A DNA stretch of 64,000 nucleotides from VYFG01 sp965203365. Its GTDB lineage: Bacteria > Pseudomonadota > Gammaproteobacteria > Arenicellales > Poriferihabitantaceae. Under the pieces are notes generated by a model that saw only the letters and a list, made by a program, of their open reading frames with translations, was not told the origin of the DNA and made no database searches. The stretch covers positions 2,728,001-2,792,000 of the forward strand of contig OZ241878.1 in NCBI GenBank assembly GCA_965203365.1. The letters are read 5' to 3'. The position numbers and the translations under genes were made by a program. This document shows positions 1 through 9,121 of this stretch, one piece after another (positions within the stretch are counted from its first letter, which is position 1; each line of letters begins with the position of its first letter).

Positions 1-497
1 AGGGTGTCCGCTTCCGGCCAGGCAAAGCACAGATGATTGGAGCAATGCCCCGGGGTGTGAATGGCTTCCAGCGTCCAGTGGTTGCCGCGGATTGTCTCAC
101 CATCCCGGACGGTTATGTCAGGCACAAACTCGCGGTCGAAGCCCCCTTTCGGGTTCCCGGCCATCTCCGGGGGGTGGGGACCATAGGCCAAAATCGGCGC
201 ACCGGTGCGCTGCTTCAGCAAGCGCGAGGCGGGCGAATGGTCGACATGGGAGTGAGTGACGATGATGTGGGACACGGTTTCACCCCCCAAGCCGTCGAGC
301 AGGGCATCGACATGCGCTGGCACCCAGGGCCCCGGGTCGAGGACCGCGACCTCCCCCCGGCCGATGACATAGGTGCCGGTGCCGGGCCCAGTGAACGGTC
401 CCGGATTACAGGCTACAATGCGCCGGAAGTCTTTGCGGACGATTTCCAGTTGCCCGTATTGGAATGCAAAGCGAGGGTCGAATGGGAGGTCGGTCAT
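1..497 (-). CDS. MBL-fold metallo-hydrolase, C-terminal part cut off by the window edge
   Basis: Reading leftwards from an ATG at 497, the frame is open to the window edge (about 165 residues). It has the metallo-beta-lactamase zinc motif HSHVDH near residue 82 and a downstream HTPGHCSNHL segment holding the next zinc histidine. The N-terminal half (NPGPFTGPGTGTYVIG, then VLDPGPWVPAHVDALL) resembles the LACTB2-like / ribonuclease Z-related hydrolase group. The start lies 1 bp after the pyrD stop, so it is very probably translated with pyrD as the last gene of the purB operon. The substrate cannot be told from the sequence, and the end of the gene is outside the window. The open frame on the opposite strand here is a shadow. 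Confidence 0.85.
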   Translation of the reverse strand, partial: MTDLPFDPRFAFQYGQLEIVRKDFRRIVACNPGPFTGPGTGTYVIGRGEVAVLDPGPWVPAHVDALLDGLGGETVSHIIVTHSHVDHSPASRLLKQRTGAPILAYGPHPPEMAGNPKGGFDREFVPDITVRDGETIRGNHWTLEAIHTPGHCSNHLCFAWPEADT

Positions 498-498
498 C

Positions 499-1611
499 TC
501 ATCGCCCCTGATCCTGGAATACCCCCGTATGCAGGCTCCGCAGCCAGGCCGCGAAATCATCGCCATATCCAGCGGAACGACATTGCTGTGCGAGACCGTT
601 GACGGTCCTGGCCACCAGGGCGGGTCCATGGTATATCAGCCCCGTATAGAGCTGCAGCAAGCTGGCCCCGGCGGCTAGCTTTTCCCGGGCCGATGCAACA
701 CTGTCAATGCCGCCAATCCCGATGATGGGGATTTCGCCATTGAGGGCCTCGTGGAGGGTAGCGATGACCCGTGTGGCCGCAGTTCGAACCGGCGGGCCAC
801 TCAGCCCCCCTGGTTCGTTGGCGTAACGGGTCCCTTCCACCCCGGCTCGCGCGATGGTCGTGTTCGTGGCGGCGACCGCATCAATGCCGTGACGTTGCAC
901 GAGCCCCGCAATCTTTTCGATCTGTGCCCGATCCAGGTCTGGTGATATCTTGAGAACCAGGGGAACTCGCTTGCCGAACTGGTGGCTAAGGACATCGGCA
1001 CGCTGGCCAACCGCTTCGAGTAGCTGGTTCAGGGCATGCTCCTCCTGAAGAGCCCGAAGATCCCGCGTATTGGGGGAAGAGAGGTTCAGGGAAATATAGT
1101 CCGCATGGGGATAGACCTGTTCGAGACAGGTCAGGTAGTCTCTCGAAGCCTCTTCCAGGGGGGTGGCAGCGTTCTTGCCAATATTGACCCCCCGGATGAT
1201 GCCGGGCGTCATGGCTTGCAGGTGGTCGAGAAAGGCCTGAAGACCGAGACTGTTGAATCCCATCCGATTAATGATCGCCGCCTGCGAAGTTAGGCGAAAC
1301 ATTCTCGGTCGGGGATTGCCCGGTTGCGGCAATGGCGTCACGGTGCCAAGCTCTACCCAGCCGAAACCCAAGGCCGCGAGTCCGGACGTGGCGTTCGCCT
1401 GCTTGTCGAACCCCGCCGCCAGCCCGACTGGATTGGGGAAATCAATCCCCATGATTCGGACGGGTAATCGGGCGGTTTTCCGGCCGTACAGGGCCTGTAG
1501 CCCGGCCCGGATCCATCTGTGACGGTGGGCCAGTGCCAGAACCGACACGGCCCGGTCATGGCTGTCTTCCGGGTCCAGCGCGAACAGCCAGATCTTGGCC
1601 AGCGGGTACAT
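499..1611 (-). CDS. pyrD: Dihydroorotate dehydrogenase (quinone), class 2
   Basis: A 370-residue protein matching membrane-associated class 2 dihydroorotate dehydrogenase, which oxidises dihydroorotate to orotate with FMN and passes electrons to the quinone pool in pyrimidine synthesis. Visible features are the N-terminal amphipathic quinone-tunnel segment (residues 1-40), NPVGLAAGFDK near 60, the catalytic-serine region LNLSSPNTRDLR near 175, and the FMN phosphate-binding GIGGIDS near 300. Length is normal for class 2 (about 336-370). It begins 3 bp after the pseudouridine synthase stop and ends 1 bp before the next gene, so all four genes form one leftward operon. Confidence 0.96.
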   Translation of the reverse strand: MYPLAKIWLFALDPEDSHDRAVSVLALAHRHRWIRAGLQALYGRKTARLPVRIMGIDFPNPVGLAAGFDKQANATSGLAALGFGWVELGTVTPLPQPGNPRPRMFRLTSQAAIINRMGFNSLGLQAFLDHLQAMTPGIIRGVNIGKNAATPLEEASRDYLTCLEQVYPHADYISLNLSSPNTRDLRALQEEHALNQLLEAVGQRADVLSHQFGKRVPLVLKISPDLDRAQIEKIAGLVQRHGIDAVAATNTTIARAGVEGTRYANEPGGLSGPPVRTAATRVIATLHEALNGEIPIIGIGGIDSVASAREKLAAGASLLQLYTGLIYHGPALVARTVNGLAQQCRSAGYGDDFAAWLRSLHTGVFQDQGR

Positions 1612-1614
1612 GGA

Positions 1615-2331
1615 TCAGAATTGCTCGGCCGGACCCAGCAGGCGCCATTTTCCGGAGGCCAGCCGCCCCAGGTGAATGTCCCCGATCCGCATCCGTACCA
1701 GCCGTGTGACCCGCAATCCGACCAGTTCGCACATGCGCCGAATCTGGCGGTTGCGTCCCTCGCGGAGAATCATGCGCAACTGAGTCGCCCTGATCAGGGT
1801 GACGTCGACTGGCCGGAGTTTTTTTCCGTCCAGCGATAGACCGTGGCGCAGACTGTCCATCGTGTTCGGTGTCAGGGTACCCTGCACCCAGACCCGATAT
1901 TCCTTTTCGATCTCGCTTCCGGGTCCAATGAGCTGGCGTGCCACCCGACCGTCACTGGTGTACACCATGAGGCCCATGGAGTCGATGTCCAGGCGCCCTG
2001 CCGGGGCCAGTCCGCGGCGTGACGGGACCCGATCCTCCGGATTCTGGCGATTCAACCGATTGATCAGCATGACGGCGGACTCGTAACCGTCTTCGGGCAG
2101 TCCGGAAACGTAGTTCATGGGCTTGTTCAACAGGACAGTGGTCAGAGTGTTCTGATGGCGAAGTGCGTCATCCGACAGGGTGATCGTCTGGTTCATCTGG
2201 ACTCGAGCGCCCAACGTGTCCACCACCACACCGTCTACCTGCACCCGACCCGCGGCAATGAACTGATCGGCCTCTCGCCGCGAGCACATTCCGCGCATGG
2301 CCATCAGTTTTGATAGGCGGATGTCACTCAC
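1615..2331 (-). CDS. Pseudouridine synthase, RsuA/RluB/RluE/RluF family
   Basis: A 238-residue protein with an N-terminal S4 RNA-binding domain (residues 3-60, LSKLMAMRGMCSRREADQFI) and the pseudouridine synthase domain, with catalytic aspartate in GRLDIDSMGL near residue 115. The C-terminal REGRNRQIRRMCELVGLRVTRL run is typical of the RsuA branch. It isomerises a uridine in rRNA; the overall pattern is closest to RluF (23S rRNA), but the target base cannot be fixed by eye. Its ATG overlaps the purB stop by 4 bp (ATGA), so translation is coupled. A second RsuA-branch enzyme (RluB) lies at 57.1 kb. Confidence 0.92.
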   Translation of the reverse strand: MSDIRLSKLMAMRGMCSRREADQFIAAGRVQVDGVVVDTLGARVQMNQTITLSDDALRHQNTLTTVLLNKPMNYVSGLPEDGYESAVMLINRLNRQNPEDRVPSRRGLAPAGRLDIDSMGLMVYTSDGRVARQLIGPGSEIEKEYRVWVQGTLTPNTMDSLRHGLSLDGKKLRPVDVTLIRATQLRMILREGRNRQIRRMCELVGLRVTRLVRMRIGDIHLGRLASGKWRLLGPAEQF

Positions 2332-3716
2332 AGGTAGTCCAGGGTCGCGCTACCCGCATTGCCTAGATAGGTGGCAGGGGTCAGGATTTTGAGTTCAGCC
2401 TTGGCCGTTTCCGGAATGTCCAGGGAGTCAATGAATGTGCTGAGGGTTTCCCGGGTCATGCCATCAGTCCCCCGGGTCAGGGCCTTGAGTTGTTCATAAG
2501 GTTGCGGAACGCCGTAACGTCGCATGACGGTTTGAATCGGTTCGGCGAGCACTTCCCAGTGTTGGTCCAAGTCTTCCGCCAGGCGGTGGGGATTGATCTC
2601 CAGCCTGGCCAGCCCCCGCAGCGTCGAATTGACCGCCAGCAGGGTGTAACCCATACCGACACCGAGACTGCGCATGACGGTGGAGTCGGTCAGGTCCCGT
2701 TGCCAACGACTGATCGGCAGCTTGTTCGCCAGATGTCCCAGCACGGCGTTGGCCAGCCCGAGGTTGCCCTCCGAATTTTCGAAGTCGATGGGATTGACCT
2801 TGTGCGGCATGGTGCTGGAACCGACTTCACCGGCCACGACTTTCTGGCTGAAGTAGCCAAGGCTGATATAGCCCCAGATATCCCGGTCCAGATCCAAAAG
2901 GACCGTGTTGAACCGGCACTGGGCATGGCAGAGTTCGGCAATGGTGTCGTGCGGCTCAATCTGGGTGGTCAGTGGCAGGCAGTCAAAACCCAGTGATGTC
3001 ACGAACCGACGGGAAATGTCGGGCCAGGGAAGGTCGGGATAGGTGGCCAGGTGGGCGTTGAAGTTGCCGACAGCCCCGTTCATCTTGCCCACCAGTCTGA
3101 TGTTCACCAACTGCTCCAGGATGCGTCGCAGACGGTCTACCACATTGGCCAGCTCCTTTCCCACGGTGGTGGGGCTGGCGGGTTGTCCATGTGTTCTCGC
3201 CAGCATCGGCACCATGGCGTGTGCCTGGGCCATATCAGTCAATCGGTGGACCAGTTCTTTCAGGCGCGGGAGGAGCACGTCGTTCCGGACATTTTTCAGC
3301 ATCAATGCATAGGCTAGGTTATTGATGTCTTCGGAAGTACAGGCAAAATGAAAGAATTCACTCACTGCAGCGATGCTCGACCGCTCGCTGGTCTTTTGCT
3401 TGAGAAAATATTCCACCGCCTTAACATCATGCTGGGTAACGGCCTCGATTTCCTTCACTCCCTTCGCATCATCCAGGGAAAATTCGGTCACGAGGTGGCG
3501 CAGGAACCGGATGTCAGCCTCATTGAACTGGGAAATCTCCTCAATGCCCTCTTCGGATGCCAAGTGGATCAACCATTCCACCTCCACCTGAACTCGGGCG
3601 CGAATCAGGCCGAATTCACTGAAATACGGTCGGAGAGCGGCGGTTTGGGGGCCATACCGTCCGTCCAGAGGGGATAGGGCAGAAAGTTCGGTCAGTGGCA
3701 GGGGGGCGTCGACCAC
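2328..3716 (-). CDS. purB: Adenylosuccinate lyase
   Basis: PurB catalyses two fumarate-releasing steps in purine synthesis. The protein carries the fumarase/aspartase signature SSTMPHKVNPIDFENSEG and the start-of-fold LSPLDGRYG, collinear with E. coli PurB (456 residues). The frame is open upstream to 3809, but the last part of that extension lies inside the end of an IS30 copy. The GTG at 3716 gives 462 residues and the usual N-terminus, so I chose it; no strong ribosome binding site is visible. The mobile element ends about 70 bp upstream, so the native promoter or the link to mnmA has probably been altered. Confidence 0.95.
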   Translation of the reverse strand: MVDAPLPLTELSALSPLDGRYGPQTAALRPYFSEFGLIRARVQVEVEWLIHLASEEGIEEISQFNEADIRFLRHLVTEFSLDDAKGVKEIEAVTQHDVKAVEYFLKQKTSERSSIAAVSEFFHFACTSEDINNLAYALMLKNVRNDVLLPRLKELVHRLTDMAQAHAMVPMLARTHGQPASPTTVGKELANVVDRLRRILEQLVNIRLVGKMNGAVGNFNAHLATYPDLPWPDISRRFVTSLGFDCLPLTTQIEPHDTIAELCHAQCRFNTVLLDLDRDIWGYISLGYFSQKVVAGEVGSSTMPHKVNPIDFENSEGNLGLANAVLGHLANKLPISRWQRDLTDSTVMRSLGVGMGYTLLAVNSTLRGLARLEINPHRLAEDLDQHWEVLAEPIQTVMRRYGVPQPYEQLKALTRGTDGMTRETLSTFIDSLDIPETAKAELKILTPATYLGNAGSATLDYL

Positions 3717-3785
3717 GGATTCAGGGAAGGGGATAGAAGCGAGCGAATGATAGCATAGCGTCTTCCGGAAACCTTGTTTTGACCC

Positions 3786-5009
3786 GTCCCGTGCCACTCC
3801 GCAGTGCAACCCTTGGACCCGGTGCCTGATCGCTTGAGGTCGAGCAGATGGCGGCGGGTCAGAGGATGGCAGACCCTCTCAGTTGACGAATCACTGGAGA
3901 AGGGTCATGCCGACTGGCGACCATCCCCTGACCCACCCGGAAAGATCACCCATTTCCGCTCTCCCCAGTCCGCGGGTCGATCCCTGCGGCAGACCGCCGC
4001 ACAGCTCGGACGTCACGTCAGCCCGATTTCCCGGGCACTGAGGCGCCATTGCGGACAGCGGGGCGATCTGTCACCAGCCCGCTCAGGGCAAGGCGACGAG
4101 TCGGTGCCGGGAAGCCTCCGCCATGCCTTGGAAGATGACCCCCGAGCGGTGGCGGAGCAGGTCGCCGGTCGGTCTCGACAACCCGGGGAAGGGATGGCCG
4201 GTAGAGAGCGGGTCTACCAGCCTGTGCGGGCTGACCGACGGGCGGGAGGTGCCTGGTATCGACACCTGCGGCGTCGTGGGAAGCAGCCGAACGGGCGGGG
4301 AGAGGTCATCTTTCCAGTCGGGTGGACATGGCCGAACGACCGGCGATCGGGGAGGACCAGAGCCCGGTCGAGGACTGGGAGTTGGAACCGATCATCGGGG
4401 TACTGCAACGAGGGGGCCGGGGCTCTCGGGGGATCGGGTCTCGAAGTTCAGGGGGCTGATGTGGGTGGGATGGAAGACCGCGGTGGCCGTGGCCGAGGCC
4501 ATCGGGCGGCGGATGGAGCCGTTTCGGGACCAGGTGCATACCGGTACGGTGGACCACGGCTAGGCGTTCGCGGGCTACCGGGTGATCGCCGATATGCTGG
4601 GAGCCGACTTGGACTTTGCCATCCCCTACCATTCTTGGGAGCGTGGCCTGAACGAGCCGACCCATGGTCGGGTGCGCCAGGACTTGCCAAAAGGGACGGG
4701 CTTCCGTCAGATGACGGCGGCGCAGATTCGGGTGGTGGAGGACCGGATCAACCGCCGACCCTGGAAGGGGCTGGGGGTTCGGACCCCTCAAGAGGGATTC
4801 ACCGCCGTCGCAACACCGACCTGAAAGCGGTCATTCCTCTCCCATCCCCCCCTTTCCAGAAGCCCATGCTCGACGGGCCGGGGTCCCGCTCGGCCGAAAT
4901 CAGTCCCTTGGATGGCTGAATGGTCCGATTGCCGCCGCGCTCCCTCCCTTCGGGGGACACCCTCATGCCGGGAGCGCACCGAGTGTTGCACTTCAGACTG
5001 GAAGTGGGG
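3786..5009 (+). mobile_element. IS30-family element, decayed copy A
   Basis: Both ends are recognisable: CCACTCCGCAGTGCAAC at 3794-3810 and GTTGCACTTCAGACTGGAAG plus GGGG ending at 5009. They are the diverged inverted repeats also seen in the copies at 22.6-28.1 kb. The transposase reading frame would run from ATG 3907 to TGA 4822-4824 on the plus strand, but it has several frameshifts and a TAG replacing the glutamine after the second catalytic aspartate (around 4560). The C-terminal 80 residues are still in one frame. A roughly 180-nt non-coding 3' tail precedes the right end. It sits between the mnmA 3' end (28 bp away) and purB. Confidence 0.85.
3907..4824 (+). pseudogene. IS30-family transposase remnant (copy A)
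   Basis: Compared with the nearly complete copy at 26994-27959, the N-terminal HTH region, the middle and the C-terminus are all present but spread over three frames. The recognisable C-terminal piece begins near 4582 (MIADMLGADLDF, then HSWERGLNEPTHGRV with the catalytic glutamate) and ends with TPQEGFTAVATPT. The TAG near 4561 and the frameshifts make a functional protein impossible. The long plus-strand frame 3804-4919 is a composite of wrong frames and not a gene. Confidence 0.85.
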
Positions 5010-5037
5010 CCCAGTTTCATGACAGCGCACGGAGACT

Positions 5038-6108
5038 TTATTTTCCAGCAGAGCGGATAACACCTCCACCGAGGCAAGTGTCGCCTTGGTAAAACACGAT
5101 GGATTGTCCCGGCGTCACAGCCCATTGGGAGTCCTGGAACACGATGCGAGCGAGATTCGGTCCGATCAAGTTGATCCGGCACGGCTGCTCCTCTTGCCGA
5201 TAACGGATCTTGGCCCGGCACAATCCAAGTGGGTTGGGGGGCACGCCACTGATCCAGTGCAGGTTTTCTGCCAGGATGATCCGATGGTACAATGCTGGGT
5301 GATTGTGTCCCTGGATGACATACACGATGTTCTTCTGAATATCCTTGTCGGCCACGTACCAAGGTTCACCCTCTCCACCGATTCCCAGGCCCTGACGCTG
5401 GCCGATGGTGTAGTAGTAACTACCAAGGTGCTCGCCAAGTACCTCCCCATCCAGTGTTTGGATATCGCCTTTTCGAGCCGGAAGAAACCGGCCCAGAAAA
5501 TCTCGAAAGCGACGTTCGCCGATAAAGCAGATGCCGGTGCTGTCTTTCTTATCATGGACCGGTAGGCCCCAATCACGGGCGATCACCCTGACTTCACTTT
5601 TTTGCATCTCCCCGAGCGGAAAGTGGGCTTGGCGGAGTGCTTCCTGGTCCAGGGTATGGAGGAAATAGCTCTGGTCCTTGTTGGCATCCGATCCCTTCAA
5701 TAGCCGAATCTGCTGTTGATCAGGCACCAGTCGGGCGTAGTGACCGGTGGCAATGCCGTCGGCCCCGAGGTGGATTGCCCAGCGCAGGAATTCCTTGAAC
5801 TTGATTTCCCGATTGCAAACTACATCCGGGTTGGGGGTGCGACCGGTTCGGTACTCCTCCAAGAAGTGCGCAAAGACATTGTTCCAGTATTCGTGGGAAA
5901 AGTTGACGGTATGCAATGGGATCCCTAAGACATGGCAGACTGCCGTTGCGTCGGCCAAGTCCTTTGTCGCTGAGCAATATTCGGCCGTGTCATCCTCTTC
6001 CCAGTTCTTCATGAAAAGCCCGGAGACTTGATGTCCCTGTTCCAGCAACCGGATCGCTGCGACTGATGAATCCACCCCACCTGACATCCCCACGATCACG
6101 GTTTTCAT
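5038..6108 (-). CDS. mnmA: tRNA-specific 2-thiouridylase MnmA
   Basis: MnmA thiolates U34 of tRNAs for Lys, Glu and Gln, using ATP and sulfur relayed from IscS via the Tus proteins. The sequence shows the PP-loop SGGVDSS at residues 9-15, the first catalytic cysteine in PNPDVVCNREIKF, the second in STGICFIGER, and the C-terminal CLGGGVI. The frame is open to 6171, but the conserved N-terminus MKTVIVGMSGGVDSS starts at 6108, giving 356 residues, the normal size. In E. coli mnmA, hflD and purB are adjacent; here a decayed IS30 copy occupies the interval and hflD is absent. The stop lies 28 bp from the IS end. Confidence 0.95.
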   Translation of the reverse strand: MKTVIVGMSGGVDSSVAAIRLLEQGHQVSGLFMKNWEEDDTAEYCSATKDLADATAVCHVLGIPLHTVNFSHEYWNNVFAHFLEEYRTGRTPNPDVVCNREIKFKEFLRWAIHLGADGIATGHYARLVPDQQQIRLLKGSDANKDQSYFLHTLDQEALRQAHFPLGEMQKSEVRVIARDWGLPVHDKKDSTGICFIGERRFRDFLGRFLPARKGDIQTLDGEVLGEHLGSYYYTIGQRQGLGIGGEGEPWYVADKDIQKNIVYVIQGHNHPALYHRIILAENLHWISGVPPNPLGLCRAKIRYRQEEQPCRINLIGPNLARIVFQDSQWAVTPGQSIVFYQGDTCLGGGVIRSAGK

Positions 6109-6225
6109 TTTTTGGGGAGACCCGGACAGTGTGGAAGAATTGGAATAGCCCCCCCGAAGTCCATGGAGCAAGGTGGGAAGCCGATGGGGAAGGTGTCGCT
6201 TCCAAAGAAATCGCTGCCCGTGGTT

Positions 6226-6894
6226 CTACTCATCCGGCCGGTTGTCCATCAGGGCGGTGTACAGAGAAATATCTTCCCAGATTTTGCTTGGCTGAATGAT
6301 GGGCAAGTATCCATTTGGCTGGAACCACGAGTCGACGACATAACGGGTTCCACTATCCATTTCCCGAATTTGTCCGGCCCAGTGCTGGTCAAACAATGCC
6401 CGACGGTAGGCTTCCTCAATGACCCTGTGATGGCGTAGATAACCGTAAGCCTGAAAAAGACGCAGATAGACCGTGGTGTTGACGGATTCATCAATGCAAT
6501 CCAGTTGGCCGCTGCCGGAATAGGGCACGGGGATTTCATTCAAAGGCAGGTCTTGGTGGGTCGGGAGGTGGCGTCCGACCATTACCTCCATCCAGCCAAC
6601 CGCCCGCCGGATTCGGTCGCGTTCGGCGGCAGCGGTGGTGTCCGGTTCACTAAACCAGCCCGTGACGGATTCCCATTCAGCCACCGACAGGCTGACGATA
6701 CGGCGGGTGCGACAACGAAAGTCATAGCACACGGGAATGGCCTCATAGGTGGGATGGTCAGGAATCGCAATCCCATGGTCAGGGCCCCGGATGCCGGTTT
6801 GGGCACTCCCCCCCATGGGTGTGAAGCCGAACAGTACCATGGCGATGAGCAGTATTTTTCGAACGCACAGGGTACGGTGGATGGTCGCGCCCAT
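6226..6894 (-). CDS. Conserved secreted protein of unknown function
   Basis: From the ATG at 6894 the 222-residue product has a signal peptide (basic MGATIHRTLCVRK, hydrophobic ILLIAMVLFGFTPMGG, likely cleavage near SAQ-TG). The mature part has recognisable conserved runs: YDFRCRT near the N-terminus, GQLDCIDESVNTTVYLRLFQ in the middle, and VDSWFQPNGYLPIIQPSKIW near the end. I recall similar hypothetical proteins in proteobacteria but no assigned function. The frame is open further upstream to 7041, but that extension precedes the signal peptide and looks non-coding. It lies about 115 bp upstream of mnmA in the same direction. Confidence 0.75.
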   Translation of the reverse strand: MGATIHRTLCVRKILLIAMVLFGFTPMGGSAQTGIRGPDHGIAIPDHPTYEAIPVCYDFRCRTRRIVSLSVAEWESVTGWFSEPDTTAAAERDRIRRAVGWMEVMVGRHLPTHQDLPLNEIPVPYSGSGQLDCIDESVNTTVYLRLFQAYGYLRHHRVIEEAYRRALFDQHWAGQIREMDSGTRYVVDSWFQPNGYLPIIQPSKIWEDISLYTALMDNRPDE

Positions 6895-7032
6895 CCATCG
6901 AGTGCGGATCACTGTGCCCCATCTGTCCTGTGATCGCTTGGGGGGGAACGATTTCCGGGAGGGAGTGATTGGGAGCGGTCTCATACAATTTGGTTGTCTG
7001 TGGAGGTCATCTGTCGATGAAATTGGTGGTGC

Positions 7033-7374
7033 GTGGGTCATCCCGAACGGAACCGGTTGGTCAGACTGGACATGATCACACCGGATTCGCTCTGGATGGA
7101 GAAGGTGTGGGTCCGGTCATTGTGCTGTTCGGGTATTGTAACGGCGTGCCCAGTTCAGTGGGTAGCGAATCGGCCCATGATGGTCTCGGCGCCTGGGTCG
7201 GCCAAGAGAGGCGCCTATCGCTTTGGCTGGAATGCGGGGCGCTTGTGCGAAGGGATCTTTCTGACCCAGGCGATGACAGCAGGTGGAGAATCCATCTCGG
7301 TGTGGCTGGGTCATGGGCCCTCGGATATGCCATTGACAGTTAATGACACCATGGAGACAGGGAATTGGTGCTGA
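7033..7374 (+). CDS. Possible small ORF, unrecognised
   Basis: A 113-codon plus-strand frame between two minus-strand genes. An internal ATG at about 7072 (MITPDSLWMEKVW) would give about 100 residues. Part of the product (VQWVANRPMMVSAPGSAKRGAYRF) has plausible composition, but I recognise no family, no clear ribosome binding site and no motif. It starts inside the upstream extension of the secreted-protein frame. Treat it as unproven; the 7042-7474 interval may simply be non-coding. Confidence 0.25.
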   Translation: MGHPERNRLVRLDMITPDSLWMEKVWVRSLCCSGIVTACPVQWVANRPMMVSAPGSAKRGAYRFGWNAGRLCEGIFLTQAMTAGGESISVWLGHGPSDMPLTVNDTMETGNWC

Positions 7375-7474
7375 TCCGATTCGGGATGGGAACCTTCCGG
7401 ATGGGTTGATTGGGCGGATCGGTCAGGACATCTCGAAATCGCATACCCCCCGCGTCGGCTGACTGATGGAGAGG

Positions 7475-8476
7475 TCAACGTAAAGGGTGGTCCGAATCGC
7501 TCTCAGGCCCATCCGGTGAACGGATGGGCGGCACATCCAACTCATCAAAGGCATTTCCCGGCTGATGGAATAGGTTGGGGGCCAGCAAATCAATGAATTG
7601 CCTGGCTTGGACCGGGAGGCACTTTCCCCGGCGGATGATGATTCCATAGCTGCGGGAAGGGAAGTGTTCCCGTACCGGTATGGTCACCAGTCGGTCTCCT
7701 TCTTCCAGGCAGATGCTGGTCACAATGGAGATGCCGAGGCCTTGCTCCACATATTTCTTGATCACGGCCCATCCCCCCACTTCCAAGGTGACCTGGTGGG
7801 GGATGTTCGAGTGCTGAAACACGGACTTGACGATGCCCCAAGTACTGAGATAGCGCGGTGGCAGGATCAGGTCGTACTGGCCGATTTCTTCCAGTGTGAC
7901 CTGTTTTTTTTCGGTCAAGGGGTGATCCAGGGGGGCGATCAGGGTCGGATAGAATGTGAAGACTGGGTGATAACGGACATCATCCGGCATATTGAGCATG
8001 GAGCCGACGGCAAAATCCGCCTCGTCTGCCCGTAGCATGGCCATTCCGTCAGCCCCTGTGACGTTGTGCAGGCGGATCCTGACACCGGGATAACGATCCG
8101 AAAACTGCTTGAGATACTTGGGCAAGATATACAACAGAGTCGATTCACCAGCCGCAATATTGAGATAGCCGCTGTTCAGATTTTTACTGCGTTCCGCGAA
8201 GGTGTCCCGAAGGGAATCCATCCCATCCACCAATGGGACCGCGATATCCAGCAACGCTGCTCCGTCCGGCGTGAGCCGGATCTTCGGACCTCGCCGCTCG
8301 AACAGCAGGGCGTTGAGTTCGCGTTCCAGTGCCTGAATCTGAAGAGAGACCGATGGCTGGCTCAGGTAAAGCTGCTCTGCGGCGCGTGAAATGCTTCGAG
8401 TCTTGGCAGCAAAGCAAAACGCCCGAAGTTGCTTTAGTCGGTTCTGTTTGTAATAGACATTTGCCTTGGGTTTCAT
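7475..8476 (-). CDS. LysR-family regulator, CysB-like
   Basis: A 333-residue transcription regulator. The winged HTH lies at residues 12-72 (LKQLRAFCFAAKTRSISRAA, then LSQPSVSLQIQALE), followed by the periplasmic-binding-protein-like effector domain from about 100 to 310. The effector domain resembles the CysB/Cbl group, which senses sulfur-assimilation intermediates; that assignment is by overall resemblance only. No obvious target operon is divergently adjacent, since the next rightward gene starts 645 bp away. The C-terminal tail after residue 310 is acidic and variable. Confidence 0.88.
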   Translation of the reverse strand: MKPKANVYYKQNRLKQLRAFCFAAKTRSISRAAEQLYLSQPSVSLQIQALERELNALLFERRGPKIRLTPDGAALLDIAVPLVDGMDSLRDTFAERSKNLNSGYLNIAAGESTLLYILPKYLKQFSDRYPGVRIRLHNVTGADGMAMLRADEADFAVGSMLNMPDDVRYHPVFTFYPTLIAPLDHPLTEKKQVTLEEIGQYDLILPPRYLSTWGIVKSVFQHSNIPHQVTLEVGGWAVIKKYVEQGLGISIVTSICLEEGDRLVTIPVREHFPSRSYGIIIRRGKCLPVQARQFIDLLAPNLFHQPGNAFDELDVPPIRSPDGPESDSDHPLR

Positions 8477-9121
8477 TGGCTCTGATTGTCACACTGTCTT
8501 CATCCTATCACAACTATGCATCCCCCGGACACTGATCGACCCTGTTCGTGTCGAAGCAACATCAGTGGTCCGATTGAGCTACCCGTCATTTGTCCGGCTC
8601 CACTGACATGGTTCGGAGGTGTCATGAGGCGCACATGAAGTGATCACAGCCCGGACCTTTTCTGCGCTTTGACATGGACTACGGCCACTGGGCAAAGGGG
8701 ATTGGCAGCATCCGACACAGTTCGGGTAAAATTGTAACCTAATGATCCATTTTGAGAAATGGGGGTTGAGGAAGAGGGTAAGGATAGGGCCAATGTAGGC
8801 AACCGATGGGCTGTCCGGGGGAGAATGACAGACAATGCGCCAATCAATTGCACGTTCTGCGGTATTGGCCTCTCCCGAGAATCGAGAACGGTCATATGGA
8901 ATATTGCTGGATACCGAGATGATGCTATTGCTGCCTGGGGGTGGTACTGCGGAATGAGGGTCATGCAGGAGCGAGTTCATCCCCACCGATTCTCACATCC
9001 TCCTCCTGTTCTGATAGTGGGCGTCAATACACCGGCGCGATGATGGATTGGCTGATAGATCCAATGCATCAGGGGCGCTCCCCAAGAAGTGGTATCCTTG
9101 CCCTAGTAAGAGGAAGTTGTC
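8477..9121. other. Intergenic region, no gene recognised
   Basis: About 645 bp between the divergent LysR and AAA-ATPase-like genes. Several short frames exist on both strands but none has family resemblance or a convincing ribosome binding site. An AGAGGAAG box directly precedes the 9122 start. No tRNA or repeat array seen. Confidence 0.5.

Noticed and set aside
33..602. 189-codon plus-strand frame at the left edge
   Set aside because: It is antisense to the MBL-fold hydrolase and the pyrD 3' end, both of which have clear family motifs.
3717..3809. Long N-terminal extension of purB
   Set aside because: It runs into the IS30 inverted repeat and has no counterpart in PurB proteins.
3804..4919. 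371-codon plus-strand frame
   Set aside because: It crosses frames of a decayed IS30 transposase; only short parts match the family, and the true C-terminus is in another frame.
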